The notes: generated by a model from the letters alone, not told the origin. A DNA stretch of 64,000 nt from Bolinopsis microptera (GCF_026151205.1 NC_087072.1:18956103-19020102); one strand, 5' to 3'. Positions 1 to 11,543 are shown, numbered from the stretch's first letter. Program-made: numbers and translations.

Positions 1-1320
1 CATTGAGATCTTCTGCTGTAGAAACTGATTAGAACCAGTAAGGGTGTCAGTCAAACTCTCCTGCTACTAGATGATTGTAGAGCGTCCAGTCACACTTCAA
101 TGAAGAGTGTGGCAAAGCTAACACGGTCCCCTAATCCTAGGTTAAATGTGATGGCCTCAAGATGAGCCCTCAGCTGTCTTGCTGAGAAGACTTGAAAAGT
201 GGTCACTGGAGGAAGAAGTGCCAGGAATTCTCGCTATCAGTGTGTCCTCGTAGTCAGAGTGAGAGAGTTGAAATCCCTAACTCTGTCTTATCACGAGCCT
301 GTGTCTAGCGTGTGTCAGCCCTTAAATGCATTAGCTGTCTTAACTGAAAAGACCTGAAAAGTGGTTACTGGAGGGAGAAGTGCCAAGACTACTCATTATC
401 AGTGTTTCCTAGTAGCCAAAATGAGCGAATAGGAATCCCTAGCTCTGTGGTGGGTGACTTCGATGGGACCTGAAAGCTGAAAGAGAATTTCCTGGTGATT
501 TAATAGCTCTTAGAGCTACGTATCTGTGTCTAACGTGTCGTCATTTGTGTGTGTACTATCTTGTAACCTGATATCTGAAAGAGAAATTTCCTGGTGCTTG
601 GTAGCTGTTAGTGTTGACTTCCTGGTTCCTATGGGAACTTTGAGCTGGCAAGTCCCAACATTTGTACTCAACAAGAGAGCACGCCACCCGTTAGTGCCAA
701 CCAGGCCACACCACGTGGAGGTTCGGAGAGGATTTCGTGACCCAATGTTTCCTTCTATTATCATATTTTCCGTTTATCAAAGCTTTCTTTGGTAATCTAA
801 CTTTCATTACCTCAATCATGTCTTGTGCTTTCCTCAGTGATCCTGTAAGATGGTCATTCAAGAAAAATAAAGTCAAAACAGTAAAATTTGGGTCCCGGAG
901 AGCTGAAATTCAAATATGCCCTACCGGTAGGACATATTCAAAATATTCATTGCATCAAAGTTTTCTCCGGAAATACTGCTTCCAGTACCTTGATGGCGAC
1001 TTGTGTCACTAGTCTCACAGACCTCACTGATTAGTCACTCGTAAAAATGTCAGTTGAAACTGTGAAATTTCGGTCAATTAGGGGACGGCAGAAATGCTTT
1101 TTTTTCAAAAATCTTCCAAAATGTTTTCTTCTATTTTCACGATTTTCCGTGGCTTTTTTTGGTAGTCTAACTTTCATTACCTCAATCGTGTCTTGTGCTA
1201 TACTCAGTGGTTATTCAAAAAATTCAGCCAAAACATCATAAAATTTGGGTCCCGGAAAACTGAAATCTTAAAATGTCCTACTGGTAGGACATTTTCTTGA
1301 TTGAGAATGTCAGTCTGTCG
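1..1320. repeat. Local segmental duplications with palindromes
   Basis: No gene is seen here. About 108 bp at 181-288 recurs at 342-449, and about 190 bp at 744-937 recurs at 1117-1296, both as diverged direct copies. A shorter stretch near 476-535 partly recurs at 568-612. Each copy of the 190-bp unit ends in a palindrome built on CCTAC..GTAGG: 1270-1295 is perfect (12-bp arms, 2-nt spacer) and 911-937 is nearly so. The openings up to 91 codons have no recognisable protein character. Confidence 0.75.
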
Positions 1321-1549
1321 CAGCTCGGTCTGGCCCGGTTAGGTGGTGCACATCGCACCGATCTGTGAGAAAAATTATTTGATGCGCGGCGCGACCCAGT
1401 TAAGTTGTAAGTAGTCGGTTTATTTCATTAACGTTTTCTCCAAACATTCATAATTCAGCTTCCAAAACTTCCATGGTGATTTGTATTATTTACACTAAAG
1501 AAGCAAGCAATTCAAATGTTGCAAGCAGCAAATCACATTACGTAAGTAA

Positions 1550-1638
1550 TTGTAGCGCGATGCACAACTGGGTCGCGCGCGCGCATCCAATAATGCTTCT
1601 CGCAACCACAGATCGGCGAGATGCGAAGGATTGACATC
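1550..1638. repeat. GC-rich dispersed repeat, copy 1
   Basis: An 88-bp stretch (TTGTAGCGCGATGCA to GGATTGACATC) is nearly identical to 52185-52270. It contains GCGCGCGCGC and a possible hairpin TCTCGC..GCGAGA enclosed by CGCA..TGCG. Flanking sequence differs, so the 88 bp is the mobile or conserved unit. Family unknown. Confidence 0.7.
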
Positions 1639-1788
1639 GTCAATTAAGAAAAATTTGATTTCGACTCCAGAATCATTTGGCAGTTAAGTTGCTGTATTAT
1701 ACTACTTTTCACGCGCGAAGGCCTTTCTTTTCTTAAAAAAGATAAAAGGTATAATATATCGTGTAGCAACGATTACTTGAGGTTATAC

Positions 1789-2005
1789 TTCACATAGCCA
1801 TGTGTATACGCGTACTGCGTGACGCCTTCGGCGGTCGCGCGCTTCGGCGGTCGCGCGCTACAGCAAGCGAGAGGGCTCTGGTTAGAGCAAGGTTATACAA
1901 CAACTTCACATAGCCATGTGCCTACGCGTACTGCGTGACGCGCGCTACTCCGGCGGTCGCGCGCTACTGCAAGCGAGAGGGCTCTGGTTAGAGCAATACA
2001 ACAAC
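1789..2005. repeat. Two tandem copies of a ~105-bp structured repeat
   Basis: Two copies (1789-1904 and 1905-2005) begin TTCACATAGCCATGTG and end with the hairpin GCTCT-GGTT-AGAGC. A third diverged copy lies at 54467-54566, and the 3' part alone at about 51239-51280. No coding potential. Could be a SINE-like or MITE-like family. Confidence 0.7.
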
Positions 2006-2009
2006 AAAC

Positions 2010-2395
2010 AAATTACTTTAATATAATATTATAACAAATTAATATAATGGGCGCAATTGTGCAGATAAGAAGTGTGCATTTCAATGTTAATACATTGATT
2101 ATATTATGAATTCATAATCCTCCGGTTAAAATTGCAAAATTATATTTTTGATTAAATTAACAATTAACTGTGGACATCAAAAAATTTAAATTTGCATAAA
2201 GCTAATTTAAAATTTAAAAACAAAAACTTCATAAAATAATATTTGCAAAAACATTGAACATGGCAACTAATGTTAATATTTTTAGAATTTAATTTTTTAT
2301 GCATATGATTCTTTTATGCATTTTGTGAACAAATTTGTGGCTCCTACTATGTCCTACTAAATCGCACGCCCAAATTTTAAGAAAATTCTTGTGAA
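2010..2395. other. AT-rich non-coding stretch
   Basis: Poly-A/T-rich sequence without a convincing reading frame or repeat partner in this window. Confidence 0.5.
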
Positions 2396-2585
2396 AAGGC
2401 CCTTTGGGTATGAAATTGATCTAAATTGGTGTATTTTGGACGCTGATTCCGAATTACCCCCATGACGTTGAGTAAAAATGCTTCCTTAGAGAGTTATGGG
2501 CAAAAACCGTTTTGGTCACGTGACAGGCTAGTAAAACATGGATTCGATTGTTTAGGGCTCGGGTTAGGGTTAAGGTTGTGGAACT
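2396..2585 (+). repeat. Dispersed repeat with GGGTTAGGGTT tail, copy 1
   Basis: About 190 bp aligns with the reverse complement of 51620-51810. Shared landmarks are AAGGCCCTTT, GGACGC.GATTCCGAAT, CAAAAACCGTTTTGGTCAC and the tail TTTAGGGCTCGGGTTAGGG. A further fragment lies at 50735-50775. Non-coding. Confidence 0.7.
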
Positions 2586-2707
2586 TTTTTATAATAAAAT
2601 GATTCCAAAGTTAACCCAAAATCTAAGGCTCGCCGCGCATATTGTTTGTAGAATTACACCGTAGTATAAAAATCGAGCGCTAAAGATTATTCTATGTACG
2701 TATTGTC

Positions 2708-4355
2708 TAATTGTGATGGAATACTGTTGGGAAATGTGTATGTCCGACCACTTTTGTATCACATTTGACATTGATATTAAGACCAAGTATATTAAGCAGC
2801 CTAAAAGAAAGATCTTTAATTATAGTAAAGGTAATTTTAGGGGCCTGAATTCTGAGTTTTTGATACTCTTGACCATGGCATTCTCCTGAGGAAACTGGAA
2901 AATTATGGGGTTAGAGGTCTAGCTCTAGGACTTCTAAAAAGCTATTTATCCGATAGATCACAGTATGTTTCATTTCTCAACACTACATCAGAGACTATGA
3001 ATGTAAAATATGGAGTTCCCCAAGGTTCCATACTAGGCCCTCTACTTTTCTTATTATATATGAACGACATAATAAACTGTTACAAAGGCGATGAATGCAA
3101 ATTTGTGCTCTATGCTGATGACACAAATATATTTATCACTGGACCGTCCAAAGAAGCAACATACTTGAAGGCCAATAAAGTTCTTGATTTCGTATGCAAA
3201 TTCATGAGAAGTAATCTCTTACATATAAATATGTCTAAATGCTGCTACATACATTTTCTACCTGCATACGAATCTGATGAAACCTGCGCCAGGGTTAGGC
3301 CGTATGCCAATGAACATGACAAATCACAAGGAATATTTATAAATGGACACAAAATTGTCAAGGTTAGCAACACCAAATTTCTTGGTGTAGTAATTGATGA
3401 AAAACTTAGCTGGGGCCCACATATAGAATATCTAAGAAAAAAAATTAGATCCACTACAGGAGCACTTAACAGGATTAAACATTCAGTTCCAGGGGAACAC
3501 TACCAAAAAATATACTCTGCATTATTGGAATCACATCTTGCTTACGGAATAAGTGTTTGGGGCTCAGCTCTCAAAGACCAACCAAACGATAAGCTGTTCA
3601 TAACTCAGAAACGTTGTATAAGAATCCTTTTTGGAGACCTAAATGCATACCTCGACAAACATGCCACTTGTGCACGAGCCAGACCTTATACAAAACAGAG
3701 GTTAGGAGCTGCTTTTTTCGAAAAAGAGCACACCAAGCCCATTTTTAATCGACTAAAATTGCTTACTGTTCAAAACTTGTACAAATACCACTGTATATCT
3801 GAGATATTTCGAATTATGAAATTTCGCACTCCATACTCGTTGTATTGTACTATAGACTCATCAAAACGTGATACAAGCAATGTCATAATCCTCCCAAGAA
3901 AAACCAACACGTTTCTTTATATAGCCTCCAAATTGTGGAATAGCATACATAAACGGATTCTAAATGAGAATGGGGAAATCCTCACTACTTCTGTAGCTTT
4001 GGTTAAATTACGCTGTAAAAGTATCATCCTGGGATCTCAATCCATCAACAATAATAACACCTGGACTTACCACAACTTTCACATCGCCCCTCACTCAATC
4101 ACAGACCAAACCATTTCATCACTCACTCACCAAATTGCCGACCCAATATCTATTGAAGTGGCGAAAATTTTCTAGACAAATGATATTTCGATATTATTGC
4201 TGCAGCAGATACAAATACCAACATTATTATATTCCCAAACGTTTGAACCTTTAAATTAACTAGGAAAGTCAATCCTCAACTTGACTTTTACTGTTTTAAA
4301 CAGATATAATGATATTAACTTAATTTATTATTATTATTATTATTTTTTTTTTTTA
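2708..4355 (+). mobile_element. APE-type non-LTR retrotransposon (LINE), internally deleted
   Basis: An open frame runs from about 2862 to 4175 and encodes the C-terminal half of a reverse transcriptase. It has the motif-A-like FDTLDHGILL, then GVPQGSILGPLLF, the catalytic box LYADDT (intact), and the thumb motif TKFLGVVIDEKLSW. About 2720-2857 encodes the end of an APE endonuclease (SDHFCITFD) followed by linker, joined almost directly to RT motif A, so roughly 1 kb of RT N-terminus is deleted at about 2858. The 3' end is a TTA microsatellite plus a T run at about 4322-4355. Known family behaviour: LINEs transpose by target-primed reverse transcription. Clade is uncertain (CR1/Jockey group by motif style). 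Confidence 0.85.
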
Positions 4356-4730
4356 CATACTCCTTCTTAGTGTGGTGACTTGGGGTCCATAAATATAACA
4401 ATACAAGCTGATAAACCAAAAAGAACAACTGGGGTAGGTAGGTAGCCCTGGTGGGTGCGTAAACTTTACGGTCTGCTCCCTCCAAGATCAGCCTGCTTCT
4501 CCATTTTACCGTGAAGCCTAATTTCTAGTTTTTATAAAATATACAATGCAAGTGCAGGTTTACTAATCTTAATCTACTTAACAACTCAATAGCCCAAGTC
4601 ACCATACCCGTAGTATATTCCATGGTAATAGAAGAGCTTTAAAGTTTTTCAAATTGTTGCTATAATTGATTTGAATAAAAATTTGTTGTTTTCTTGAAAA
4701 AAATTTGTTGTTTTCTTGTTATTTAGCATC
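4356..4730. other. Spacer between the two LINEs
   Basis: No coding signal. An ~18-bp direct repeat (AAATTTGTTGTTTTCTTG) occurs twice at about 4678-4720, just before LINE 2, and may be an insertion-site duplication. Confidence 0.4.
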
Positions 4731-4734
4731 TAAT

Positions 4735-7205
4735 GGGATAGTATATTTGAGTGTAATGATCCTTATCTTGCCTGGAGTCGATTCAGAGGAGTTCTCGGTG
4801 CAGCCTGTGACCGATGGATCCCTAAAAAGACCATTAAGTCTCAGTTCCAGCCCCCATGGTATGACTCTGAATGTGATCGTCTCCTACGAAATAAGGAGAA
4901 ATGGAGAATAAGGCATAAGGGGAGCAACTCTGAGTCTCATAAACAAAAGTTTCGGGCATTTCGCACAAAATTTAAAAATTTGATGGACGAAAGAATGAGA
5001 CTCAGTGTTGAGGATGACTCCGATGATGCTCTTATCTCCAAGAAATTCTGGACCTACGTTAAATCTAAATCAAAGTCAACCAGGATCCCTGAAACTGTCA
5101 AATATCATAATCGCTTTCGAAACAATCCATCTGATCAAGCTGCCCTTTTTAACGAATATTTTTATGAGCAGTTTTCTCAAGAGAGCGATTATGGCATTGA
5201 CATAGATTTTCGTGATGATTGTTTTTCAAGTCTTGTGTTTAGTAGAGAAGATGTTCTGTTGATTCTTAAAAAGTTAAATCCTAACAAGGCCCCTGGCCCT
5301 GATGGGATTCATGGGAGAGTCCTCAAAAACTGTGCCCAAAGCCTTGCATACCCACTTAGTGTTTTATTTAACCTGTCTTTCTCGAGCGGATGCATACCCC
5401 TGATTGGAAGCTGGCACTTGTAGTACCAGTGCACAAAAAGGGCGATAAGTCTTCGGTTGAGAACTACAGGCCTATTTCGTTAACATCTCTTGTAATGAAA
5501 GTCTTTGAAAGGTGCATAAAGACTGCATTATACGCTGCATGTTCTGATCTGTTGGATGACCGACAACACGGTTTTGTTAATGAACGTTCATGCACAACCC
5601 AAATGATACCTTTCACAGACAATCTTGCACTTGCATTGAATAACAGGTCCAGGACTGATATAATATATTTTGATTTTGCGAAAGCTTTTGATAGCGTTTC
5701 GCATGACCTCATTTTAAGTAAATTAAAGAATATTTTTAATGTCGATGGACTAATGCTTAAATTTATTAAGTCCTATCTTGAGGGGCGACAACAACAAGTA
5801 GTGATAGGAGGCCAAACGTCTTCTTCTCTACCAGTTCGGTCTGGTGTCCCTCAAGGTTCTATACTTGGCCCTCTATTGTTTGTAATATTTATAAATGACA
5901 TGTTCTCCTGTGTCTCTGAAGGCACCAATATCGCCCTTTATGCAGATTACACTAAAATTTGGAGGGAGATCCTTGGTTACCCTGACCATCACATAATCCA
6001 AAATGACATCAACAGACTTTATGATTGGTCAGCGAGAAATCGAATGAAGTTCCACCCACAAAAGTGCAAAGCCCTCTCTGTGTCCCTGCAAAGAAACGTG
6101 CTGGATAACTTGCCATTCAATACCTTCTTTTATAAACTTTCTGGAAGTGATATTGACTTTGTGCCCTCTCAGTCAGATTTAGGAGTCGCAATAAACTCCA
6201 GGTTTAATTGGGGTGCACAATGTAAAGCGCTTGTTTCCAAAGCTACCTCTAGAGTTGGACTACTTAAGAGAACATGTCATTTCACTACTGATAAAAGGCA
6301 GAAAAGATCGTTCTATTTAGCGTTAATTAGGTCTATATTTGAACATTGTTCTGTCATATGGTCCCCTCAATCTGCAACTCATCTTCTACATTTTGTTGCT
6401 ATCCAAAAGAGGGCTATTAAATGGATCAATGGTGAACCTTACTCCAGTTATAATGACGATAAACTTGCTATAGAGCAAAAGAAACTAAATATTCTCCCTG
6501 TTAAACAGAAGTTTATTTATAACGATCTTATGACCTTCTATAAAATAGTGAATAGCATAATTCCAGTTTCGCTCCCTACATATATAGTCCTATGCCGTCC
6601 AGAGGGCACCCGATACACTAGGCACAATGCTCAAATAATTGATATGTCGGATACTTCAACTTACATGAGTACCACTGTGCCCTGCTCGGATGCCTTCCGA
6701 AATAGCTTTTTTCATAGATCTATGCTGAAATGGAATAATCTACCAGTATGTATCCGGCAGTCAGAGCGGATTTTTACTTTTAAGGCCAAACTGATCAAGT
6801 ACCTCTGGGCTGCCGATACAGTCTGGCCAGATTAGCTCATCAGTCTTATGAGTCTCAGAAATTTGTTTTTTCTTTATCAGTTGTGACGGAATTGTAATGA
6901 ACAAAATCCTTATAATTATTTATGATATGTTTGATTTCTTGTTAATGTTTGTCATTCAAATTTGGTAGACGGCCCCAACGTTAATGTGGCTCTTGCTATG
7001 TGTTGGTTCAGCCGAATTAATTATTATATAATCAAGTTTATTTTTCTCGTTAGTTGTCATCCGGCCAAACATTAAGCAACTTATATTGCAGTACCATTTA
7101 TCATTTAGTATATCAAAATATGTCATTGTAATTTTGCATGGCTGAAATGTAACGCTTGATTTATATATATAATGATTAATTGAATTTTCAAATAATAAAA
7201 AAAAA
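4735..7205 (+). mobile_element. APE-type LINE, 5'-truncated, frameshifted, RT active site mutated
   Basis: Reading frames from about 4745 to 6835 encode ORF2 without its endonuclease. The order is PPWYDSEC, then NPNKAPGPDGIHG, then VVPVHKKGDKSSVENYRPIS, then FDFAKAFDSVSH, then GVPQGSILGPLLF, then the catalytic box. A one-base loss in the C run at 5397-5400 shifts the frame between the GPDG and HKKGD motifs. The catalytic box at 5939-5950 reads YADY instead of YADD, removing a metal-binding aspartate. A second frame shift lies near 4850. The 3' untranslated part ends in an A-rich tail at about 7193-7205. It is a dead copy, and its sequence differs from the LINE at 2.7-4.4 kb. Confidence 0.9.
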
Positions 7206-7410
7206 GAATACTGTCATAATTTCAAAAGAATATCTTACGAATTGTTCCGTCTCTATGTTTCATGTCTGTAAACCTACTACTACATACTACTTTTATGTAA
7301 GTTTTTCTATTGCCTAATTTGAATCCTCACTGATGAGGGAATGGGGATCAACTAATCTATACTAATTCTTGTGTGTTTTGATCTGACTTCATCGATTTCA
7401 TTGTGCGAAG

Positions 7411-7865
7411 CAGGTCACCCAATTTACTTATTTTGGTGCCAAAATTACATCAGATGGCAAGATTGATTATGTAATAAGTGTCAGGATTGACAAGCCAACT
7501 GAAGCTTTCAACTTACTCAATAACATTTGGAAGAACAAGAACATAAGCATTAACAACAAAGTACGAATCTACATCGTGGGGGGGGGGGGGGGGGTGGGGC
7601 GCGCCATTTGAGGGGGATGCCAAATTGTCGTTTGAATGTGGGACTATTTTGGCGCCAACAGGCAACTTTATGCCACTGTCTGTTATCCAACTATATACTA
7701 GGCCTAGGAAGAGCTTAAATCATTTATTGAGGATGCTGAGCAGAGATTGGATCTTAATGGACGGTTGATTGTATGAGACGATTAGCTGAAGATCAAAAGG
7801 GATGGTGAAATGTTACCCACTGAAGCTGAACAATACAAAAGAGATGACGCAGTGGACGCAGACTA
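7411..7865 (+). mobile_element. RTE-like LINE remnant, interrupted by a MITE
   Basis: 7411-7578 translates to a typical distal RT segment (VTQFTYFGAKITSDGK, then NNIWKNKNISINNKVRI). About 7770-7830 resembles the C-terminal RRLAEDQKGW region of the same ORF class. The two are separated by an unrelated TIR-element fragment with a G run (7576-7676). Stops and frame breaks make it a fossil. Confidence 0.65.
7576..7676. mobile_element. hAT-like MITE, 3' fragment
   Basis: Begins in a G homopolymer. It contains GCGCCA..TTGTCGTTTGAA and ends GGCGCCAACAGGCAAC..TGCCACTG, matching the right part of the complete element at 49452-49756. The left terminus is missing. Confidence 0.6.
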
Positions 7866-7869
7866 ATCC

Positions 7870-8810
7870 TTTTGGATAGATATCTCGTACTAGTGTAACC
7901 CGTGCTTACGGCCGGGACTTCACTGTCACATTTGAAATCCAAGTATGAACCCGCCTATTATATTCGAAAACACGCATTACATTTTCATAGTTAAAACGGT
8001 GCAAAAGCATAAGCCGCTCGGCCCAAATATACCGCAATTTAATTCTTAGCCCCTCACGTATCCAAGGCCGATTTTAAAAACCTTAATCATTTGGCTTCGT
8101 CAGAGTGTTGTCAAAACTATACCGAAAAAAACAGTCCCATAACTCTTACAGTTTTCTTGAATTAGTCGTTCGGAAATTTCCCACACACAGTATTGGTATA
8201 ATAAATTAACCAATATTTAGCTTAGCACTTATAGTTAATATGTGTTCGATCTTTTACCGTTCTCAACAAATAAACTAAAATTTATCTATGAAAGTAGGCA
8301 GTTACTTCTGGGCCATTGAAATTGATTTTTCTAACACACACAACGTAGACTATATTTCAACTTTTCGCGCAGCTGTGGGAAAAGTTGATAATAATCCAGA
8401 GTGTGTAGCACAAGGGATTGTCAAGAAAATATCGCTGATGTACATGATAGCACTAGGGGTTATTTTAACATAACCTTAAGTGCTGAAAGTAGTTCCTTAA
8501 TCCGAACATTGAATGAAGAAGGGCATTGAGTTAAGGCAGACAAGAGAAAAAGATGGAAGTCAATGTCATCTCCTGTACTAAAATCCATCAAAGTAGACGA
8601 ATATACATTATACATGGCATGGCTTATATCAAACTGGGCAGTTGCTACGACAAAATTTACTGGACAAGTTTCCGGACAGTTTCTTGTTTCTTCAAAACAA
8701 GAAATGTAATAGTTTCTTGCGTGATCTGCAGAGCCCTTAGTTACGCCACTGATTCTAATAGAGAAAATACTTGATCTTTTTGCTGGCCCCTTCTCATTTA
8801 ACACTCAATC
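7870..8810. other. No recognised gene
   Basis: Contains only incidental openings, including 114 codons on the minus strand at 8460-8804 with no recognisable domain or splice context. No repeat partner was seen in this window. Confidence 0.4.
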
Positions 8811-8814
8811 ATAG

Positions 8815-8975
8815 GTTCCTGATCATGTGGCTGAGTCAACCAAGGGCATTTTACACAGATGTGTAATGTTGCATAGATCCAACGGAATCCTTAACTCAAT
8901 CCCTAGACTAGATGACACTGGACCTTCTGCTTGAGAGGCGATCATTCTAACCACTAGGCAACCTAGCCTTTCTTC
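8815..8975 (-). mobile_element. tRNA-derived SINE-like element
   Basis: On the minus strand the start reads GGCTAGGTTGCCTAGTGG followed by TTAGAATGATCGCC, which fits an A box and D arm. The B-box region is degenerate (GGTCCAGTG). It lacks a foldable acceptor stem, so it is a SINE head rather than a tRNA gene. No second copy was seen here. Confidence 0.35.
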
Positions 8976-9148
8976 ACAATAACTGTGTATTAATTACTTG
9001 ACAGAGATGTTTTAATTAAGCAGTTCAGAACTTAACTAAATTCATTACCTATCAGGAGAAGGGAAACACTAAAATGGTTTTTAAGTATTTGCACTATATT
9101 TAAATGATCAATTTTAAACTATTTTGTATTCTTGTAATTTGTACAATC

Positions 9149-9169
9149 TTAATATCTTTATTATCCAAG
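9149..9169 (+). promoter_or_regulatory. 3' splice acceptor 5 nt before MZT1 start
   Basis: A T-rich tract ends in CCAAG at 9169, then CTGTC and the ATG at 9175. Fits a trans-splice acceptor or the end of a 5'-UTR intron. Confidence 0.5.
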
Positions 9170-9174
9170 CTGTC

Positions 9175-9589
9175 ATGAACACGTCAGAGAAAAGTCAAAA
9201 GCAGAGAGACATCTTGCTTCTTGTTAGTAAGATATCCAACTTATTGGATACTGGTTTGGACAACAGATCTCTTTACATATGTATCCGACTGATTGAAGCT
9301 GGTAAGTGGAACGTACACATATAAATAAATGAATGAATTCTAACATTTATTACAAGCTTCTTAACGCTTCGTAAAATGTTCGAAAATAAATGAATAGTGA
9401 TAAACTTTCACCCCTGCAATCAACTTGTTCAGATTACTAGGATGGAACAATATTCTAACTTTATTCCCCACTGCTGCAGGTGTACACCCGGAGTGTTTGG
9501 CAGATATCATAAAGGATCTGAGGAATGAGAGTTCTAGCATGGGCTCCAAGACTGCAGCCAGCCGCCCCTTGTCTGTCAGATCTAAGTGA
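9175..9589 (+). CDS. MZT1: Mitotic-spindle organizing protein 1 (MOZART1), 2 exons
   Basis: Exon 1 is 9175-9301 and exon 2 is 9480-9589, with a 178-nt intron (GTAAGT..CTGCAG, phase 1). The product is 78 residues, close to the usual ~82 of MOZART1. The recognisable core is RDILLLVSKISNLLDTGLD, then SLYICIRLIEAGVHPECLA, matching the family pattern of paired short helices with LNTGLD and the ICVRLCEQG-like segment. In other eukaryotes MOZART1 binds the N-terminal region of GCP proteins and is part of the gamma-tubulin ring complex, which nucleates microtubules at centrosomes and spindles. The start is the first in-frame ATG, 5 nt after a splice acceptor. The C-terminal serine-rich tail ends in RPLSVRSK. 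Its next neighbour, EIF3K, is on the same strand 1.28 kb downstream. Confidence 0.93.
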
Positions 9590-10850
9590 TGGGTTATATG
9601 GTTACAATGTTCCTTACTTCAACAACCATGTGCTCGCCTGGTCATTGGTTTGGGACTGGTTCGGTATATAATACAGATTAATATTCGATCATGAAAGAGC
9701 TGAGAAATCTGCAATAAGATCATATTGTTCATCTAACATCAGCTGTCAGCAATTAAATTCCAGAACGTTTCAACTTTATTTGGTCATTGACATTAGAAGC
9801 TTTGATGAATTTCGAGAGGAATTGAATTATTTGACTTAATTAATATCTCTACTATAATTCAGAGAATTCCCTTTGTATCTTTGTACGACCGCAAATAGAA
9901 GAGAAATAGGTAGTTACATAATAACCATGGTAACGAGGGTTATTACACGCACGTGCACGTGCAATGATTGTTTTAACGTCATTTTGATCGGTTTTGTTGA
10001 TATTACGCTGTGTTTAGTACGAGCAACATTTTAATTGGCTGTATCTTTGGTGGGGATGAATACTTTTTGACACGATTAAAACTGACTTCCAAAGAATACT
10101 ATTACTATTAGGTTCCTCCCTTACCTGTGACCACGGGTTTTCTAGTTATTTATAAAATCACTTTTTTAACAATTTTGTATCTTAAGTTTGAACTTCTCAT
10201 TTTGCAGTTAGAAGAAATAGGAAACTGAGAATTTGTTTGCATCACCAATACGATACATTATTTCAAGGGTGTAGTTACACACTTGCCAAATTGAGTTTTG
10301 AGTCACGTTTAATATAACTTGAGACCTATATTTTAGTATATCGGTAAGCAGGTGACCAGCTGCACTCAGTGGACCTGCACTCACTCACTCCTGCTGCAGG
10401 TCCGATATACCATAATATAATAAAGATAGATTAATTTATGTTCATTGCTCGGCCGACGAGATGAAATTGTATTGTGTACAGTTTATTTACGTGTAATAAA
10501 TACTGAACTGTAATAATGACTATGATCCTGCAGTAGTATCTGTAATGGACCTCTGCTCCAGTATTAGCTGACATTTTAAAGATTGTCCTGCAGTCTTCAT
10601 TCATTACAACAATTTGAACAATAGTTTGGAATTACCAGATTATATAGTTCCCTCCTCACAAAATTCCACCAAAATTAAATGCTGCAGTCTGTTCACTGTG
10701 TCTCCAAATTAAAGGCGGGACACTTTTACGTCTCAGTATTATGCTTCAAATTGAAAATTGAGAATTGTAAATAGAAAATTGAGAATATAACCTTTTGTTG
10801 TAACACATATTTTACGTAATTAATTGTGTGTAAGTTTTAACATTTTGATT
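9590..10850. other. Intergenic, MZT1 to EIF3K
   Basis: No coding frame. It contains ACGTGCACGTGCA near 9950, a CTGCAG-rich stretch at 10370-10400, and T-rich sequence before the EIF3K acceptor. A promoter or 5' exon could lie here, but nothing decisive is visible. Confidence 0.4.
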
Positions 10851-10857
10851 ATACCAG
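10836..10857 (+). promoter_or_regulatory. 3' splice acceptor 11 nt before EIF3K start
   Basis: TTTTAACATTTTGATTATACCAG ends at 10857. The ATG follows after 11 nt. Either a trans-splice site or the end of an intron in the 5' UTR. Confidence 0.55.
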
Positions 10858-10868
10858 GTTACCCTGTT

Positions 10869-11543
10869 ATGGTCATGGATCCACAAACTCAATTCGAGCA
10901 AATGAAGGAGGAGGCCTTCTACTCCATGGAGGGGCTGGGACGACTGAACCCCGAAAAACTTGACTTCTATGTTGACTATCTGAAGTTTCAAGTTGAGCAT
11001 GGTTATTATGATGGCGATGCTAATTTGAACATTCTCAAGTTGTATCAGTTCTCACCAGATCTGATAACTAGATCCAGCATTGATAACGTCCACTATGTGC
11101 TAGTGAAGGCTCTGATGCAACTCCCAAGGAGCGACTACGTGTTCTGTCGCGCTCAACTCTCCCAGGAAATGATAGACGATAACCTGACGAAGAAGATAGA
11201 TGATGTGGCCACACTCTTGGAGACCTGCCAGTTCCCAGAGTTCTGGAATGTGATACAAGAAGAGAAGATATTTACAGAGATGACAGGGTTCACGGAGTGT
11301 GCCAGGAAGTTCATATGTCACGTGGTTCAGCTCACATATAAAAACATTGAGGAGGATTTCCTAATGCAGTTGCTGGGGCCTAGCGTCGACAAGGATTTAT
11401 TTTTGGAAATTGTAGCAGAGGAGAAATGGGACCATAATGGGGACAGTGTGTTTGTAGGCCACAAAGAGGAGATGGTCGAACAGAAAGAGATCATAGAGAA
11501 GATGCCCATTGAGGTTGTGACACCCATCCTGGCTATCAGATAG
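10869..11543 (+). CDS. EIF3K: Translation initiation factor eIF3 subunit K
   Basis: One uninterrupted coding exon gives 224 residues (human eIF3k has 218). Diagnostic segments are NLNILKLYQFSP at residues ~53-64, LLETCQFPEFW at ~116-126, and GFTECARKFICHVV at ~140-153, matching the conserved HAM/PCI-type region of eIF3k. The N-terminus carries the expected LGRLNPEKL turn. eIF3k is a non-catalytic subunit of the eIF3 complex that helps scaffold the 40S initiation complex. The ATG at 10869 was chosen because it follows a splice acceptor and restores the normal length. A second ATG lies two codons later. The lack of coding introns is unusual next to the intron-rich neighbours but does not look retroposed, since no frame damage or A tail is seen. 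Confidence 0.95.
   Translation: MVMDPQTQFEQMKEEAFYSMEGLGRLNPEKLDFYVDYLKFQVEHGYYDGDANLNILKLYQFSPDLITRSSIDNVHYVLVKALMQLPRSDYVFCRAQLSQEMIDDNLTKKIDDVATLLETCQFPEFWNVIQEEKIFTEMTGFTECARKFICHVVQLTYKNIEEDFLMQLLGPSVDKDLFLEIVAEEKWDHNGDSVFVGHKEEMVEQKEIIEKMPIEVVTPILAIR

Noticed and set aside
516-1241. Openings of 60-91 codons in the first 1.3 kb as genes
   Set aside because: They overlap on both strands, fall in duplicated non-coding units, and have no homology-like motifs.
8460-8804. 114-codon minus-strand frame as a gene
   Set aside because: No recognisable domain, no splice or start context, and sequence typical of decayed repeat surroundings.
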